DNA of 64,000 nt from Collinsella aerofaciens (GTDB lineage Bacteria > Actinomycetota > Coriobacteriia > Coriobacteriales > Coriobacteriaceae). The position numbers and the translations under genes were made by a program. Location: NCBI RefSeq assembly GCF_009876115.1, contig NZ_WWSY01000001.1, positions 124,001-188,000 of the forward strand. Direction: 5' to 3'. The notes below the pieces were generated by a model that was given only the letters and a program-made list of their open reading frames with translations, searched no databases and had not been told where the DNA came from. Of the stretch, positions 20,401 through 28,140 are shown in pieces; position 1 is the stretch's first letter, and the number at the start of each line of letters is the position of its first letter.

Positions 20401-20754
20401 GACTACGACGTTCGCTGCGGAATTCATCCCACACCGGGCAAGATCCTGTACACCTCGACGCACGACACCTCGACGCTTGCCGGCTGGTGCACGCGCTCCT
20501 TTGCGGGTGGCGACGAACCGAGCGGCATTGCATTGGCAAGCGAGCTCATGGGCAACGCCCTGACAAGCGACGCTCCCCTGGTGATGATGCCGCTGCAGGA
20601 CGTGCTGGGGCTTGGCGACGACACGCGCATGAACGTACCGGGCGTGGCCACGGGCAACTGGACCTGGCAGGCTGACGAGGCCGACGTTGCGGCCGCTGAG
20701 GGCAAAACCGCACAGCTCCTGCGCAACACGCATAGATTCTGGGGCGAAGCGTGA
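17458..20754 (+). CDS. GH13 alpha-glucan hydrolase fused to 4-alpha-glucanotransferase (GH77)
   Basis: 1098 residues. The N-terminal 110 or so form a beta-sandwich, then a GH13 neopullulanase/cyclomaltodextrinase-like barrel: MVYQIFPDRYARD, LDGVFNHTGDD (263-271), a nucleophile Asp near 351 in WRLDVADEL, E380 in LGEVWED, and D455 in SSHDRPR. From about residue 625 a full MalQ follows: GAPTRRFIDHLAAMGM, nucleophile D908 in VRLDHFLGF, D955 in AEDLGYLTPGV, D1003 in STHDTSTL. One protein could trim or debranch maltodextrins and disproportionate the products. The start has only a weak GGA upstream. It has its own promoter and terminator. Confidence 0.93.
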   Translation: MRLIHNSRLPQFRTPFGAVTTGTSVSLSVILEDADPNQATLTLRTWVDEIGESRYPMTHEGDGIFTVELECNEPCLIWYSFICNIEGQPEVRLGAPQGRTGGEGVTYDYAEVPSFQITVYTHREVRPEWYERGMVYQIFPDRYARDENWRERTLAEVEKPRNGIQRRMVEDWNEPPVYERAEDGSIKTWDFYGGSLKGIQEDLPRIAELGFTAIYLNPIFEAASNHRYDTADYTKIDPILGTEQDFTELCQAAEKLGISIILDGVFNHTGDDSIYFNRYGNYPGVGAWQSEDSPWRDAFYFHEDGSYDCWWGVGNMPAINESSELVRERLLGKDGVIRKWLRAGAHGWRLDVADELSDDFLTEIKKAVLAEKPDALLLGEVWEDASNKISYGHLRRYLQGSELDSAMDYPFRDMVIGFLMGYKNAYQAAEDIETLRENYPREALSCALNLLSSHDRPRIISVLGGGPDESQLPECERSKWRLDENSMGLAKSRFWLATLMQMTFPGVPSIYYGDEYGLEGLTDPGNRRTLPTKDQLHDFDTLAIVKNASAVRRALPFMIDGEIRAFALNDEVLAYNRTGKDGESATVIINRSLRNSHRVTIPALAECASDVISGHECEIHNGTVTLDLYPLGSSIIYHHAEQRLQEPLDHGAGVVCHITSVPTDDGKPGTIGAPTRRFIDHLAAMGMRYWQVLPVNPTDFFRSPYAGPSAFAGNIDLLPESHEELAADFETWKARGGEDADPLYTAFKHRNADWLEKYCVYMAVKKYFEGESRHDWPADVARYNEHLIDDKRFHDEAELQAYMQYRFDLAWCELMNYAHKKGIEVIGDIPMYVSDDSADAWSEPENFWLSDTGKAIEISGAPPDNFAPEGQVWGNPTFRWDHMKQNGYSWWMDRLRRAFSLYDRVRLDHFLGFHSYFSIPAGKACADGRWLAGPGKDLFQTAYDELGPLNFIAEDLGYLTPGVRAMASTCGFPGMDVLEFSDYDVRCGIHPTPGKILYTSTHDTSTLAGWCTRSFAGGDEPSGIALASELMGNALTSDAPLVMMPLQDVLGLGDDTRMNVPGVATGNWTWQADEADVAAAEGKTAQLLRNTHRFWGEA

Positions 20755-20798
20755 TAAAACGCCCGATATAGGGTACAGTTACAGACGTTTGAATTTTT

Positions 20799-20823
20799 GC
20801 GGGCAGAGTAATCTGCCCGCTTT
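20799..20823 (+). terminator. Terminator of the GH13-GH77 gene
   Basis: GCGGGCAGA and TCTGCCCGC (20799-20807, 20812-20820) with a 4-base loop, followed by TTTGT. Confidence 0.75.
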
Positions 20824-20842
20824 GTGCTGAAAAGGAAGTATT

Positions 20843-21079
20843 ATGGCGCGCTACGATTACAAGTGCTCGAGCTGCGGCAACGTGTTTGAGGTTGAGCATC
20901 CCATGTCCGAGACTCCCGAGGTCGTGTGCCCGAGCTGCGGTGCCCCGGCGGCCAAGACGTTCTCGGCCAGCAGCATTAAATTTGAGGGCAGCGGTTTCTA
21001 CAACACCGACCAGCGAAGCGGCGGCTCCAGCACAAGCGCCACGAGCGGTTGCTGCGCCAACTGCCCGCACAGCCACTAG
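20843..21079 (+). CDS. FmdB-family zinc-ribbon protein
   Basis: 78 residues. Four N-terminal cysteines in two CxxC pairs (YKCSSCGNVFE and CPSCGAP), the FmdB/CxxC_CXXC_SSSS pattern thought to bind zinc, then a Ser/Gly-rich tail with a second Cys cluster (SGCCANCPHSH). First described as a regulator of formamidase in Methylophilus; the role here is unknown. Strong ribosome site AAGGAAG. It stands alone between two terminators. Confidence 0.85.
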   Translation: MARYDYKCSSCGNVFEVEHPMSETPEVVCPSCGAPAAKTFSASSIKFEGSGFYNTDQRSGGSSTSATSGCCANCPHSH

Positions 21080-21084
21080 AAACC

Positions 21085-21122
21085 AATCAGCCCCGCGACC
21101 AACACCAATCGCGGGGCTGATT
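21085..21122. terminator. Bidirectional terminator
   Basis: A 14-base perfect stem (AATCAGCCCCGCGA and its complement, 21085-21098 and 21109-21122) between converging genes. TTCTTT follows on the plus strand. Confidence 0.8.
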
Positions 21123-21167
21123 CTTTGCGCTATAGGTAGCTAATTAATTTTTAATAATTAGCATAAT

Positions 21168-22124
21168 TTAAAATCCGCCCATACCGGCAGAATAGGGATC
21201 GTCACAGGTACCATCGCTATACCAATGAGTCGATCCAACATAGTTACCATTTTCGTCATAAACGTCCATGGTTTTAATGACTACTTTGCCGCCGCCGTTA
21301 GAGGAGCCACCAGAATAACCACTATTAGAGGAGCCATCAGAATAGCCGCTACCGCCAGAGTATTTACTACCAGAATTACTGGAATAATTGTTTTGCTGAG
21401 AAGCCTGCTGCTGAGCCTTAGCTGCTTCTTCTTGAGCCTTAGCCTCATCTTCAGCCTTGGCCTTATTTACATCATCAATACGAGTTTGATAACGACTGAT
21501 CTGTTCATTGATTTGATCAATGAACTTCTTAGAATCCTTTTTGGCATCTTCAAAAATAAGCTTCTGATTGTCTTTATTAGAAATATCATTAAAAAGGCCA
21601 TTAAGGCTATTTATATGCTGTTGGAGAGAGTCGGTATCTTCAGTAGAATTTACATCAAAATTAACATGGTCAGCTAGAGAAGTATTCCACTCATTATTTT
21701 GAGCATTACGGCAGTCTTTAATGATGGAATCGTATTTATTAAGCAACTTCGTCCAATCAGGGGAAGTACCATCAGCATACTTAAATTTGTCATCAGAGAT
21801 TTCTTTATTCAACATCTCTTTATTGTTTTGAGCATTTCTAATGGTATCAAGACGTTGCTCAAATGTTAGTAGCCTAGGATCAGCTTTAAAGGCAACAACA
21901 CTATCGCTAGCCTTTGAATACAAAACTTCAACCTGCTGATTATGTTCACTACATGCTTGTTTGTAATTGTAACCAGCATAACCAACGACACAACCAGCAA
22001 TAAGCAGAGCAACAATACCGGCACCAATAATTACCCGCTTTTTAATCGAAGAATTTTTAACTTCTTCATTTCCCTGAGTTTTATCTTCAGGATTGTCAAT
22101 CTTGTCATAGTTAAGATCGGTCAT
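21168..22124 (-). CDS. AT-rich single-span membrane protein of unknown function
   Basis: 318 residues with clear ribosome site GAGG before ATG 22124. A cytoplasmic N-terminus of about 28 residues with KKR, one membrane span near 30-50 (VIIGAGIVALLIAGCVVGYAGY), an outside region predicted helical and rich in N, D and K, a coiled-coil-like AKAEDEAKAQEEAAKAQQQ stretch, a Ser/Gly/Tyr-rich repeat region, and a C-terminal module with VYDENGNYVGSTHWYSDG. Base composition and codon choice (AAT, AAA, TTA) differ sharply from neighbours, suggesting transfer. No homologue is recognised; a surface-exposed or peptidoglycan-associated role is a guess. Confidence 0.8.
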   Translation of the reverse strand: MTDLNYDKIDNPEDKTQGNEEVKNSSIKKRVIIGAGIVALLIAGCVVGYAGYNYKQACSEHNQQVEVLYSKASDSVVAFKADPRLLTFEQRLDTIRNAQNNKEMLNKEISDDKFKYADGTSPDWTKLLNKYDSIIKDCRNAQNNEWNTSLADHVNFDVNSTEDTDSLQQHINSLNGLFNDISNKDNQKLIFEDAKKDSKKFIDQINEQISRYQTRIDDVNKAKAEDEAKAQEEAAKAQQQASQQNNYSSNSGSKYSGGSGYSDGSSNSGYSGGSSNGGGKVVIKTMDVYDENGNYVGSTHWYSDGTCDDPYSAGMGGF

Positions 22125-22236
22125 TTTAACCTCTAAATATTAAATCCGAGAGCGGTTCATGCAACTAGAAACCTACCGAACCCAACCGCTTGCTTTCATA
22201 CCCGATTTATTAATCCCCGTCCCAGAAAAATCCTGA

Positions 22237-22301
22237 GTTGCGGTGAAATAAGGACTTTTTGGCGGGTAGATGCCGCTATTCAATCCCTATTTCACCGCAA
22301 C
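22237..22301. repeat. 65-bp inverted-repeat element, copy 1
   Basis: Arms 22237-22254 and 22284-22301 (GTTGCGGTGAAATA outermost) match at 17 of 18 positions. A second copy of identical length lies at 38531-38595 in the opposite orientation, with similar internal sequence. It sits 7 bases after the rsmB stop and could act as its terminator. Confidence 0.75.
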
Positions 22302-22308
22302 GTAGTAA

Positions 22309-23709
22309 TTACTTGTGGACCAGCCTGGCGCAGAAGTGGCCGTCGTAGGAATCGGCGTTTACCGGCACGCTTTGGAAGAGGCCTCGATCGTTCTGGCGTA
22401 CGGATACGAGCTTCTTGGCCTGATCGAACTCGGGGAGTTGCAGAATCTGCGCTTCAGAGAGCGGCGCCACGGTAAAGCCGGCGCCCTCGGGAGAAGCCAG
22501 GAAGGCATCCACGACCTGCGCGTTCTCCTCTTCAAAGACCGAGCAGGTGGCATAGATGAGCTCGCCGCCGGCAGCCACGCGCGCAGCGGCTTCCTTGAGC
22601 ATCGTAAGCTGCAGCTTGGGCAGCTCAACCGTCACATCCTTTTCGGTCAGGCGCCACGGGATCTCGGGATGACGACGCATGGTTCCGGTGCCAGAGCACG
22701 GCGCATCGATAAAGACCGTATCGAACTTAACCGGCTCGCCAAGCATGGCATCAAACGATGTGAGCACTTCATCAAGCTCGCAAGCATCACCCGAAACCGT
22801 GCGAACGCCCTGAATACCGGCCTTATGCAGACGAGCGAGATTCAGATCGCACTTGCGATCATGCAGATCGAGCGCCGTATGCTGACGCTCATAGCCCGCA
22901 CGCTTGGCCTGGCACATCATCACATAGGTCTTGGTGCCACGACCGGCACCAATCTCAAGGCAGCTACCAGGGCGCGTGGCAGCTGTGGCGATAAGTTGCG
23001 CGTTGAGATCAGATGCCACCGCGGCAGCACGCTCAAACACACCCGAAGCAACAGTAACCTGGGCATCAACCGGGGCATGGCAGCCCGGGAAGACAGGCGC
23101 GACGAGCTGCGAGATATACGGATCGGGCTTAGTCGCAAAGGCGTTCTCATGCAGGGCCAGCGGTGCAGGGGCCAGATTGCCGGCAAAGTTAAGCGCACCC
23201 TCTGGCGTGTCAAACGACGCCATAATGCGAGCGCACAGCCAGCGCGGCAAGCCCATCAGGCGAGACAGACGAACCAAACGGCGCTCGGACTCATCCACGT
23301 CGGATGCCGTGGCAAAGTCCTCAACATTGTCCGCAACCTTGTGCAGCACGGCATTGGCCAAGCCAGCGGCGGACTTAGCACCACTGCGAACGAGCTCAAC
23401 TCCCTGACTAACGGCAATGCGGCCCGGCGTATGCAGATAGAGCATCTCGAAGGCCGAGATACGAAGCGCCATACGAACACGCGGCGCAACCTTTTTAGGC
23501 TTATCGAGAAACTGATCGAGCAGCTCGTCCAAAATACCCTGCGTGGCGGCAACACCCAGCGCCAAGCGGGCGGCAAAAGCGGAATCGCGCTGGTCAATAG
23601 CCTTGGCCGATGCGCGAGAGGACAGCACGTCGCGTGCATACATGCCGCGGCGATCGGCCTCCATCAGCACATCGAGCGCAAGCTTGCGCGCGGGAGACAG
23701 CTTGCTCAT
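22309..23709 (-). CDS. rsmB: 16S rRNA (cytosine-967-C5)-methyltransferase
   Basis: 466 residues. An N-terminal NusB-like helical domain (ARKLALDVLMEADRRG, LPRWLCARI) precedes a Rossmann methyltransferase domain with SAM motif EIGAGRGTKT, PCSGTGTMRRHPEI and the catalytic-cysteine motif ATCSVFEEEN. Modifies helix 31 of 16S rRNA. The ATG at 23709 shares ATGA with the fmt stop, so it is translationally coupled to fmt. Last of a priA-def-fmt-rsmB series. Confidence 0.94.
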   Translation of the reverse strand: MSKLSPARKLALDVLMEADRRGMYARDVLSSRASAKAIDQRDSAFAARLALGVAATQGILDELLDQFLDKPKKVAPRVRMALRISAFEMLYLHTPGRIAVSQGVELVRSGAKSAAGLANAVLHKVADNVEDFATASDVDESERRLVRLSRLMGLPRWLCARIMASFDTPEGALNFAGNLAPAPLALHENAFATKPDPYISQLVAPVFPGCHAPVDAQVTVASGVFERAAAVASDLNAQLIATAATRPGSCLEIGAGRGTKTYVMMCQAKRAGYERQHTALDLHDRKCDLNLARLHKAGIQGVRTVSGDACELDEVLTSFDAMLGEPVKFDTVFIDAPCSGTGTMRRHPEIPWRLTEKDVTVELPKLQLTMLKEAAARVAAGGELIYATCSVFEEENAQVVDAFLASPEGAGFTVAPLSEAQILQLPEFDQAKKLVSVRQNDRGLFQSVPVNADSYDGHFCARLVHK

Positions 23710-24626
23710 GACAAAACACCCCACGAAAGATCGGCACCCTGCAGGCCAGCAGCCCAAGCAGAAGCGGCCATAGCACGCTTGCCATCAGGCTTAACCTCGA
23801 GCAACTCAACCGAGCCATCGGAAAGGCCAAGGTAAACACGCTTAGCCTGAACGAGAACCTGACCCTCGCCAAGCGACACATCAGCCGCCGCAGCATCGAG
23901 CACACGCACGGTCTTGCCGGCAATCACGCAACGAGCAGGCGCGGTATCGGACGAGGCCAGCACATGACGCACGCAATCGAGCGCCGCCATGTGCGGATCC
24001 AAGCGCATTTCCTGCTTAGAAATCTTGGCAGCATGGGTAACGAGCGCCTCGTCCTGTTCGATCCACACGGCGGTGCCATCGGCAAGAGAAGGAAGCGTAT
24101 CGGCAAGCAGTTTGCCGCCGAGCTCAGCGAGCTCCATAGTCAGCGCCTCGGCATGCTTACCGGCAACCGAGGTCGAGGCCTGCGCACAATAGGCGCCGGT
24201 ATCCACGCCATGCCCAATGCGCATAATAGAAACACCAGCAATCTCATCACCAGCAAGAATGGCACGCTGAATAGGAGCAGCCCCACGCCAACGAGGCAGC
24301 AGCGAAGCATGAACATTCACAATACCAAGCGGCGCTATATGCAGCACCTCATCAGGCAAAATACAGCCATAAGCAGCCACACAGAAAATATCAGCCTGGG
24401 CAGCCTGGAGCACCTCAACAACCTCAGGGGTCATGCGATTCGCCTCAATGACCGGCAACCCCAGCTCCAGTGCCTTAGCCTTAACAGGAGACGGCTCCAA
24501 CTTCTTACCACGCCCGCGAACAGCATCAGGACGAGTAACAACAAGCGCAATCTCATTCCCAGCCTCAACAAGCGAAGTCAAAGAAGGCACAGCAAAATCA
24601 GGCGTACCCATAAACACAATACGCAT
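23706..24626 (-). CDS. fmt: Methionyl-tRNA formyltransferase
   Basis: 306 residues. Formylates initiator Met-tRNA with 10-formyl-tetrahydrofolate. N-terminal IVFMGTPDFAVPSL, catalytic NVHASLLPRWRGAAPIQ with the conserved Asn and His, and a C-terminal OB-like tRNA-binding part. The start at 24626 follows GGGAGAC. Paired with def, as in many bacteria: formyl added here is removed by deformylase. Confidence 0.96.
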   Translation of the reverse strand: MRIVFMGTPDFAVPSLTSLVEAGNEIALVVTRPDAVRGRGKKLEPSPVKAKALELGLPVIEANRMTPEVVEVLQAAQADIFCVAAYGCILPDEVLHIAPLGIVNVHASLLPRWRGAAPIQRAILAGDEIAGVSIMRIGHGVDTGAYCAQASTSVAGKHAEALTMELAELGGKLLADTLPSLADGTAVWIEQDEALVTHAAKISKQEMRLDPHMAALDCVRHVLASSDTAPARCVIAGKTVRVLDAAAADVSLGEGQVLVQAKRVYLGLSDGSVELLEVKPDGKRAMAASAWAAGLQGADLSWGVLS

Positions 24627-24686
24627 AAAAGTTAGTCTCCCCTCAACCAAAGCCGAGACGGCTACAAAGAACAGCGGAAAGCCAAG

Positions 24687-24800
24687 TCACCAGTCCATCC
24701 GCAATAACAATTCAACAAGAACAAATATACCCAAAACCAAAGAAAGAGCCGCAATAAAAGCAGCTCTTCCAACAAAGCAATTATCAGCGAAGACGCCCAT
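24687..24800 (-). CDS. Possible 37-residue membrane peptide
   Basis: ATG at 24800 to TGA at 24687 in the gap between def and fmt. The peptide starts MGVFADNCFVGR and has one hydrophobic stretch of about 20 residues (AAFIAALSLVLGIFVLVELL). The only ribosome-site-like bases (CAGGG) touch the ATG. Composition is more A+T-rich than the flanks. It may be chance; nothing else is seen in 24627-24844. Confidence 0.2.
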   Translation of the reverse strand: MGVFADNCFVGRAAFIAALSLVLGIFVLVELLLRMDW

Positions 24801-24844
24801 CCCTGGCCCGACGGCACCCGGGCGAGACAAACAGCGTCAACGTA

Positions 24845-24940
24845 GTCCCCGGGGCGCCCGCCTATATCGTCCCGCGCGCAGTTTCGCAGCGCAGCGAAAA
24901 TGTTTGAGCACTGGATGATATAGGCGGGCGTCCCGGGGAC
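24845..24940. repeat. Long-stem palindrome between def and fmt
   Basis: Arms 24845-24872 and 24913-24940 (GTCCCCGGG..CGCCCGCC) match at 26 of 28 positions around a 40-base centre that holds its own TTTCGC/GCGAAA stem. It lies 8 bases from the def stop codon. Confidence 0.75.
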
Positions 24941-24948
24941 GGACAAAC

Positions 24949-25485
24949 CTACTCCGTCTCGCCCGGTCGAGCGCCGCGGGCCAGGGCGTCCTGGTACTCC
25001 TTGACGGCCTTGAGCCTCTGCATGGGCTTGAGTCGCTCGAACATGGTGTTGCCGTGCAGGTGATCGATCTCGTGCTGCAGGCACACGCAGAACAGGTCGC
25101 CCGTGGCCTCATAGCGAATCAGGTTGGCATCCAGGTCGTACGCCTCGACGACGACATGGTCGGGACGCTCGATCTCACAGCTAATGCCGGGGATGGAAAG
25201 GCAGCCCTCGCTAAACGGCACGAGACGGTCGCTCTGCTCCACAATCACGGGATTGATGAGCACGTACGGATCGTAGTCGTTCTTGTCGCTGTAGTCGCAG
25301 TCGATGGTGACGAGCTGAATGAGCTCGCCGATCTGCGGGGCGGCCAGGCCGCAACCGCCGTTGTCGAACATCATCTTCTTCATCTTCTCGGCAAGCGCCT
25401 CGATCGCCGGGGTGATTTCCTCGATGACGGCACACTCCTGGCGCAGACGAGGATCAGGGGACAGTACGATTCCGTTGGCTTCCAT
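24949..25485 (-). CDS. def: Peptide deformylase
   Basis: 178 residues. Removes N-formyl from new proteins. All three metal motifs are present: GCGLAAPQIG, EGCLSIPG with the metal Cys, and QHEIDHLHG with both metal histidines and the catalytic Glu. The ATG at 25485 is preferred over 25491 because AAAGGA then lies at a workable distance; at 25491 it touches the ATG. 18 bases downstream of priA. Confidence 0.95.
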   Translation of the reverse strand: MEANGIVLSPDPRLRQECAVIEEITPAIEALAEKMKKMMFDNGGCGLAAPQIGELIQLVTIDCDYSDKNDYDPYVLINPVIVEQSDRLVPFSEGCLSIPGISCEIERPDHVVVEAYDLDANLIRYEATGDLFCVCLQHEIDHLHGNTMFERLKPMQRLKAVKEYQDALARGARPGETE

Positions 25486-25503
25486 GGCCATCCTTTCGGT
25501 TTG

Positions 25504-27930
25504 TTACATCAAATCATAGGCGTCGACGTCAACGCTCACGCTCACGCCGCGCACGGAGCCCACCTCTTTGAGACAGGCGTCGATATCATCAGAGACATGG
25601 TACCCTACCGGCGACTTCACAAGCAGATGGAAGCGGTAACGGTCCTTGGCTCTCTCGATTACACACGAAGCCGGGCCCAGCACCTGCGGGACGGCGCTCC
25701 CCGCCCGCAAAAAGTCGGGCGCGGCGGCATGCCAGCGGCGCTTGAGGAGCTTTGCGATGCGCCCGATATAATCCTGCGCATCGTCGCGGCTTGCCGACCA
25801 CACCAAGATATTGACCAGACGCACGAACGGCGGATACAGGGCGTCGCGGCGCTGGTCCAGGTCGTAGTCGGTAAAGATCGAACGGTCGTGCTCGGCAACG
25901 GCGCGAATAACCGGGTCCTCGGGCAGATAGGTCTGGATGATGACCTCGCCGGGGCGATCGCCGCGACCGGCACGACCGGCGACCTGCTCCAACAGATCGT
26001 AAGCGCGCTCCCCTGCTCTAAAATCGGGCAGCTTGAGGGCAAAGTCGGCATTGACCACGCCCACGAGCGTGACCTCGGGAAAATCGAGGCCCTTGGCAAT
26101 CATCTGGGTACCCAGCAGCACCGCGCAATCGGCGGCATCGAACTGCTCGAGCAGTTTTTTGTGCGCGTCCTTGCCGCGCGTGGAATCGGCGTCCATGCGA
26201 ATGATGGCGACATCGTCGGGCAGCATCTGGTGCATTGCGTCCTCGATCTGCTGCGTACCCAGCCCCATTTTTGCCAGGTAACGGCTACCGCACTTGGGGC
26301 AGCGACTCGTGGGCGCCGGATAGGGCTGCACACGCCAGGACGAACCACAGGTGTGGCACTGCAACGTATGCGTGCGCTCGTGATACGTGAGCGCGGTTGA
26401 GCAATGGTTGCAGGTGGGGACGCAGCCGCACTCGCGGCACATCAAAAACGGCGCAAAACCGCGGCGGTTGTGCAGCAGCACGGCCTTCTCGCGGCGCTCG
26501 ACCACGCGTTCCAAACCTTCCATCAGCGGTTTTGAGAACATGGAGCGGCTGCCGTGCGAGAACTCGCGGCGTAGGTCGGCAATGCGGACTGTGGGTAACA
26601 CGGCGTGTCCCGGGCGCTCGGGCATCTCGACACGCGTCCAGGTGACACCGTTGAACGTACCGCGACGGCAGCGGTCGAGAGCCTCAGCAGAAGGCGTGGC
26701 CGAGCCCAGTACGAGCGGGCAGCGATACCGACGCGCCATCTCGGCCGCCACCTCGCGCGCATGGTAGCGCGGACTGGAGCCCTGCTTATAGCTGGTCTCG
26801 TGCTCCTCGTCGATAATGATAAGGCCCAGATCGCTGAGCGGACAAAAGAGCGCCGAACGTGCACCGACGACAACGCGGGCGGCACCGCTGGCAACCATGT
26901 CCCACTGGTCCAGGCGCTCGCCGGCCGAAAGACGCGAGTGGAAGACCGCGACCGTCTCGCCAAAGCGCGAGCGGAAACGACCGACGGTCTGAGCCGTCAG
27001 CGAGATCTCGGGCACGAGCACGCAGGCCGAGCGACCGGCCGCGAGCACGCGCTCGATAGCGGAGAGATAGACCTCGGTTTTGCCGGATCCGGTGACGCCA
27101 TCGACAAGGACCACGTCGCCGTGGGCGTCCAGACGGGCGCGCTCAATCTGTGCGAGCGCCTGCTGTTGGCCGTTCGTAAGCGCGACCGGGGCCTTGCCGC
27201 TCGCCGAGGACAGCGTGGTCTGCTCGCCGCAGCCACGCCAGGCACGGCGCTCCTCCACCACCACGACGCCGCGCTTTTCGAGCGCCTTGATGGTCGCCGA
27301 CATACTGTTGTAGAGCAGGTTGAGGTCGCGCGTCGTGACGGGGCCGCACTGGAGCGCCTCGATGAGCTGGCGCTGGCGAACGGCGGTCTTGGGCGGCGTA
27401 TAGTCGAAGCCCTCGGGCGTGAGCATGACCCAGCGGTTTTGAATAGGCTTGACGGCGGGGCGCTCAACCGACCATGCGCCGTCATCGCCCTTGACCACGC
27501 GTGGGCTGCCACCCGGAGGCAAAAACAGGCGCAGGCACTCGGAAAGCGTCGCGACGTACTCGCGGCTCATCCAGCGTGCGATACGGGCAGCCTCGGCAGT
27601 AAAGAGCGGTCTGCTGAGGATAGCCTCGATGGCTTTAATGCGCACGGGGTCGAGGGTGTTGTTGCCCTGCAGATCGCCCAGCCCAGGCGCAATGTCGACA
27701 ATATAGCCCGCGGCGGCACGGTTACCAAAGTGGACCAGGACTGTCGATCCGACCTGGACCCCGTTGGCAAGGGACTGGGGGATACCGTAAGCAAACGGTT
27801 CCGACAGCGCACGGGTGGGGATATCGAGGACCACGCTCGCATAGGCGGCGATGGGTTCGGGTGCAGGCTTGGGCTTCACCGGAGCTTCCTCCGGTTCAGG
27901 CAAACCAAACAGCGACAGTTGTTGAGCCAT
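25504..27930 (-). CDS. priA: Primosomal protein N' (replication restart helicase)
   Basis: 808 residues. Superfamily 2 DNA helicase that reloads the replisome at stalled forks. A DNA-binding N-terminal domain, Walker A GVTGSGKTEVYL (K284), DEEH box IIDEEHETSYKQ, and the zinc-binding insert with paired cysteines (CRECGCVPTCNHCSTAL, CHTCGSSW, CPKCGSRYL) are seen, then QMIAKGLDFPEVTLVGV and QVAGRAGRGDRPG. First gene of the priA-def-fmt-rsmB unit; a nested palindrome lies 33 bases upstream of its start. Confidence 0.95.
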   Translation of the reverse strand: MAQQLSLFGLPEPEEAPVKPKPAPEPIAAYASVVLDIPTRALSEPFAYGIPQSLANGVQVGSTVLVHFGNRAAAGYIVDIAPGLGDLQGNNTLDPVRIKAIEAILSRPLFTAEAARIARWMSREYVATLSECLRLFLPPGGSPRVVKGDDGAWSVERPAVKPIQNRWVMLTPEGFDYTPPKTAVRQRQLIEALQCGPVTTRDLNLLYNSMSATIKALEKRGVVVVEERRAWRGCGEQTTLSSASGKAPVALTNGQQQALAQIERARLDAHGDVVLVDGVTGSGKTEVYLSAIERVLAAGRSACVLVPEISLTAQTVGRFRSRFGETVAVFHSRLSAGERLDQWDMVASGAARVVVGARSALFCPLSDLGLIIIDEEHETSYKQGSSPRYHAREVAAEMARRYRCPLVLGSATPSAEALDRCRRGTFNGVTWTRVEMPERPGHAVLPTVRIADLRREFSHGSRSMFSKPLMEGLERVVERREKAVLLHNRRGFAPFLMCRECGCVPTCNHCSTALTYHERTHTLQCHTCGSSWRVQPYPAPTSRCPKCGSRYLAKMGLGTQQIEDAMHQMLPDDVAIIRMDADSTRGKDAHKKLLEQFDAADCAVLLGTQMIAKGLDFPEVTLVGVVNADFALKLPDFRAGERAYDLLEQVAGRAGRGDRPGEVIIQTYLPEDPVIRAVAEHDRSIFTDYDLDQRRDALYPPFVRLVNILVWSASRDDAQDYIGRIAKLLKRRWHAAAPDFLRAGSAVPQVLGPASCVIERAKDRYRFHLLVKSPVGYHVSDDIDACLKEVGSVRGVSVSVDVDAYDLM

Positions 27931-27962
27931 ACACCACCTCTAACGAACGGACCTGAAAGGGG

Positions 27963-28064
27963 TGGGACAAAATAATCAGTAGAGTTTGTCCCACGGCCGA
28001 TACGAGTGTCGAGCTCGTTGCGTCACTCGAACATGGGACAAACACTACTGATTATTTTGTCCCA
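27963..28064. repeat. Nested palindrome upstream of priA
   Basis: 31-base arms (27963-27993, 28034-28064; TGGGACAAAATAATCAGTAG inside) match at 30 positions. Each arm also begins TGGGACAAA and ends TTTGTCCCA, so each can fold on itself. The centre has a further CGAGTG/CACTCG stem. Confidence 0.8.
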
Positions 28065-28091
28065 GCAACCCACTCATCGGTACAGAAACAA

Positions 28092-28117
28092 GAGCCCCGC
28101 TCGAGGGAACGGGGCTC
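28092..28117 (-). terminator. Terminator of gltX
   Basis: GAGCCCCG stem of 8 bases with a 10-base loop, followed on the minus strand by TTGTTTCTG. It lies 23 bases after the gltX stop. Confidence 0.7.
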
Positions 28118-28140
28118 GGATACATGCGTTTGCGCGTCTA

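Noticed and set aside
21300..21440. CRISPR or tandem DNA repeat in the Ser/Gly-coding region
   Set aside because: The repetition is short and irregular and is explained by the low-complexity protein segment.
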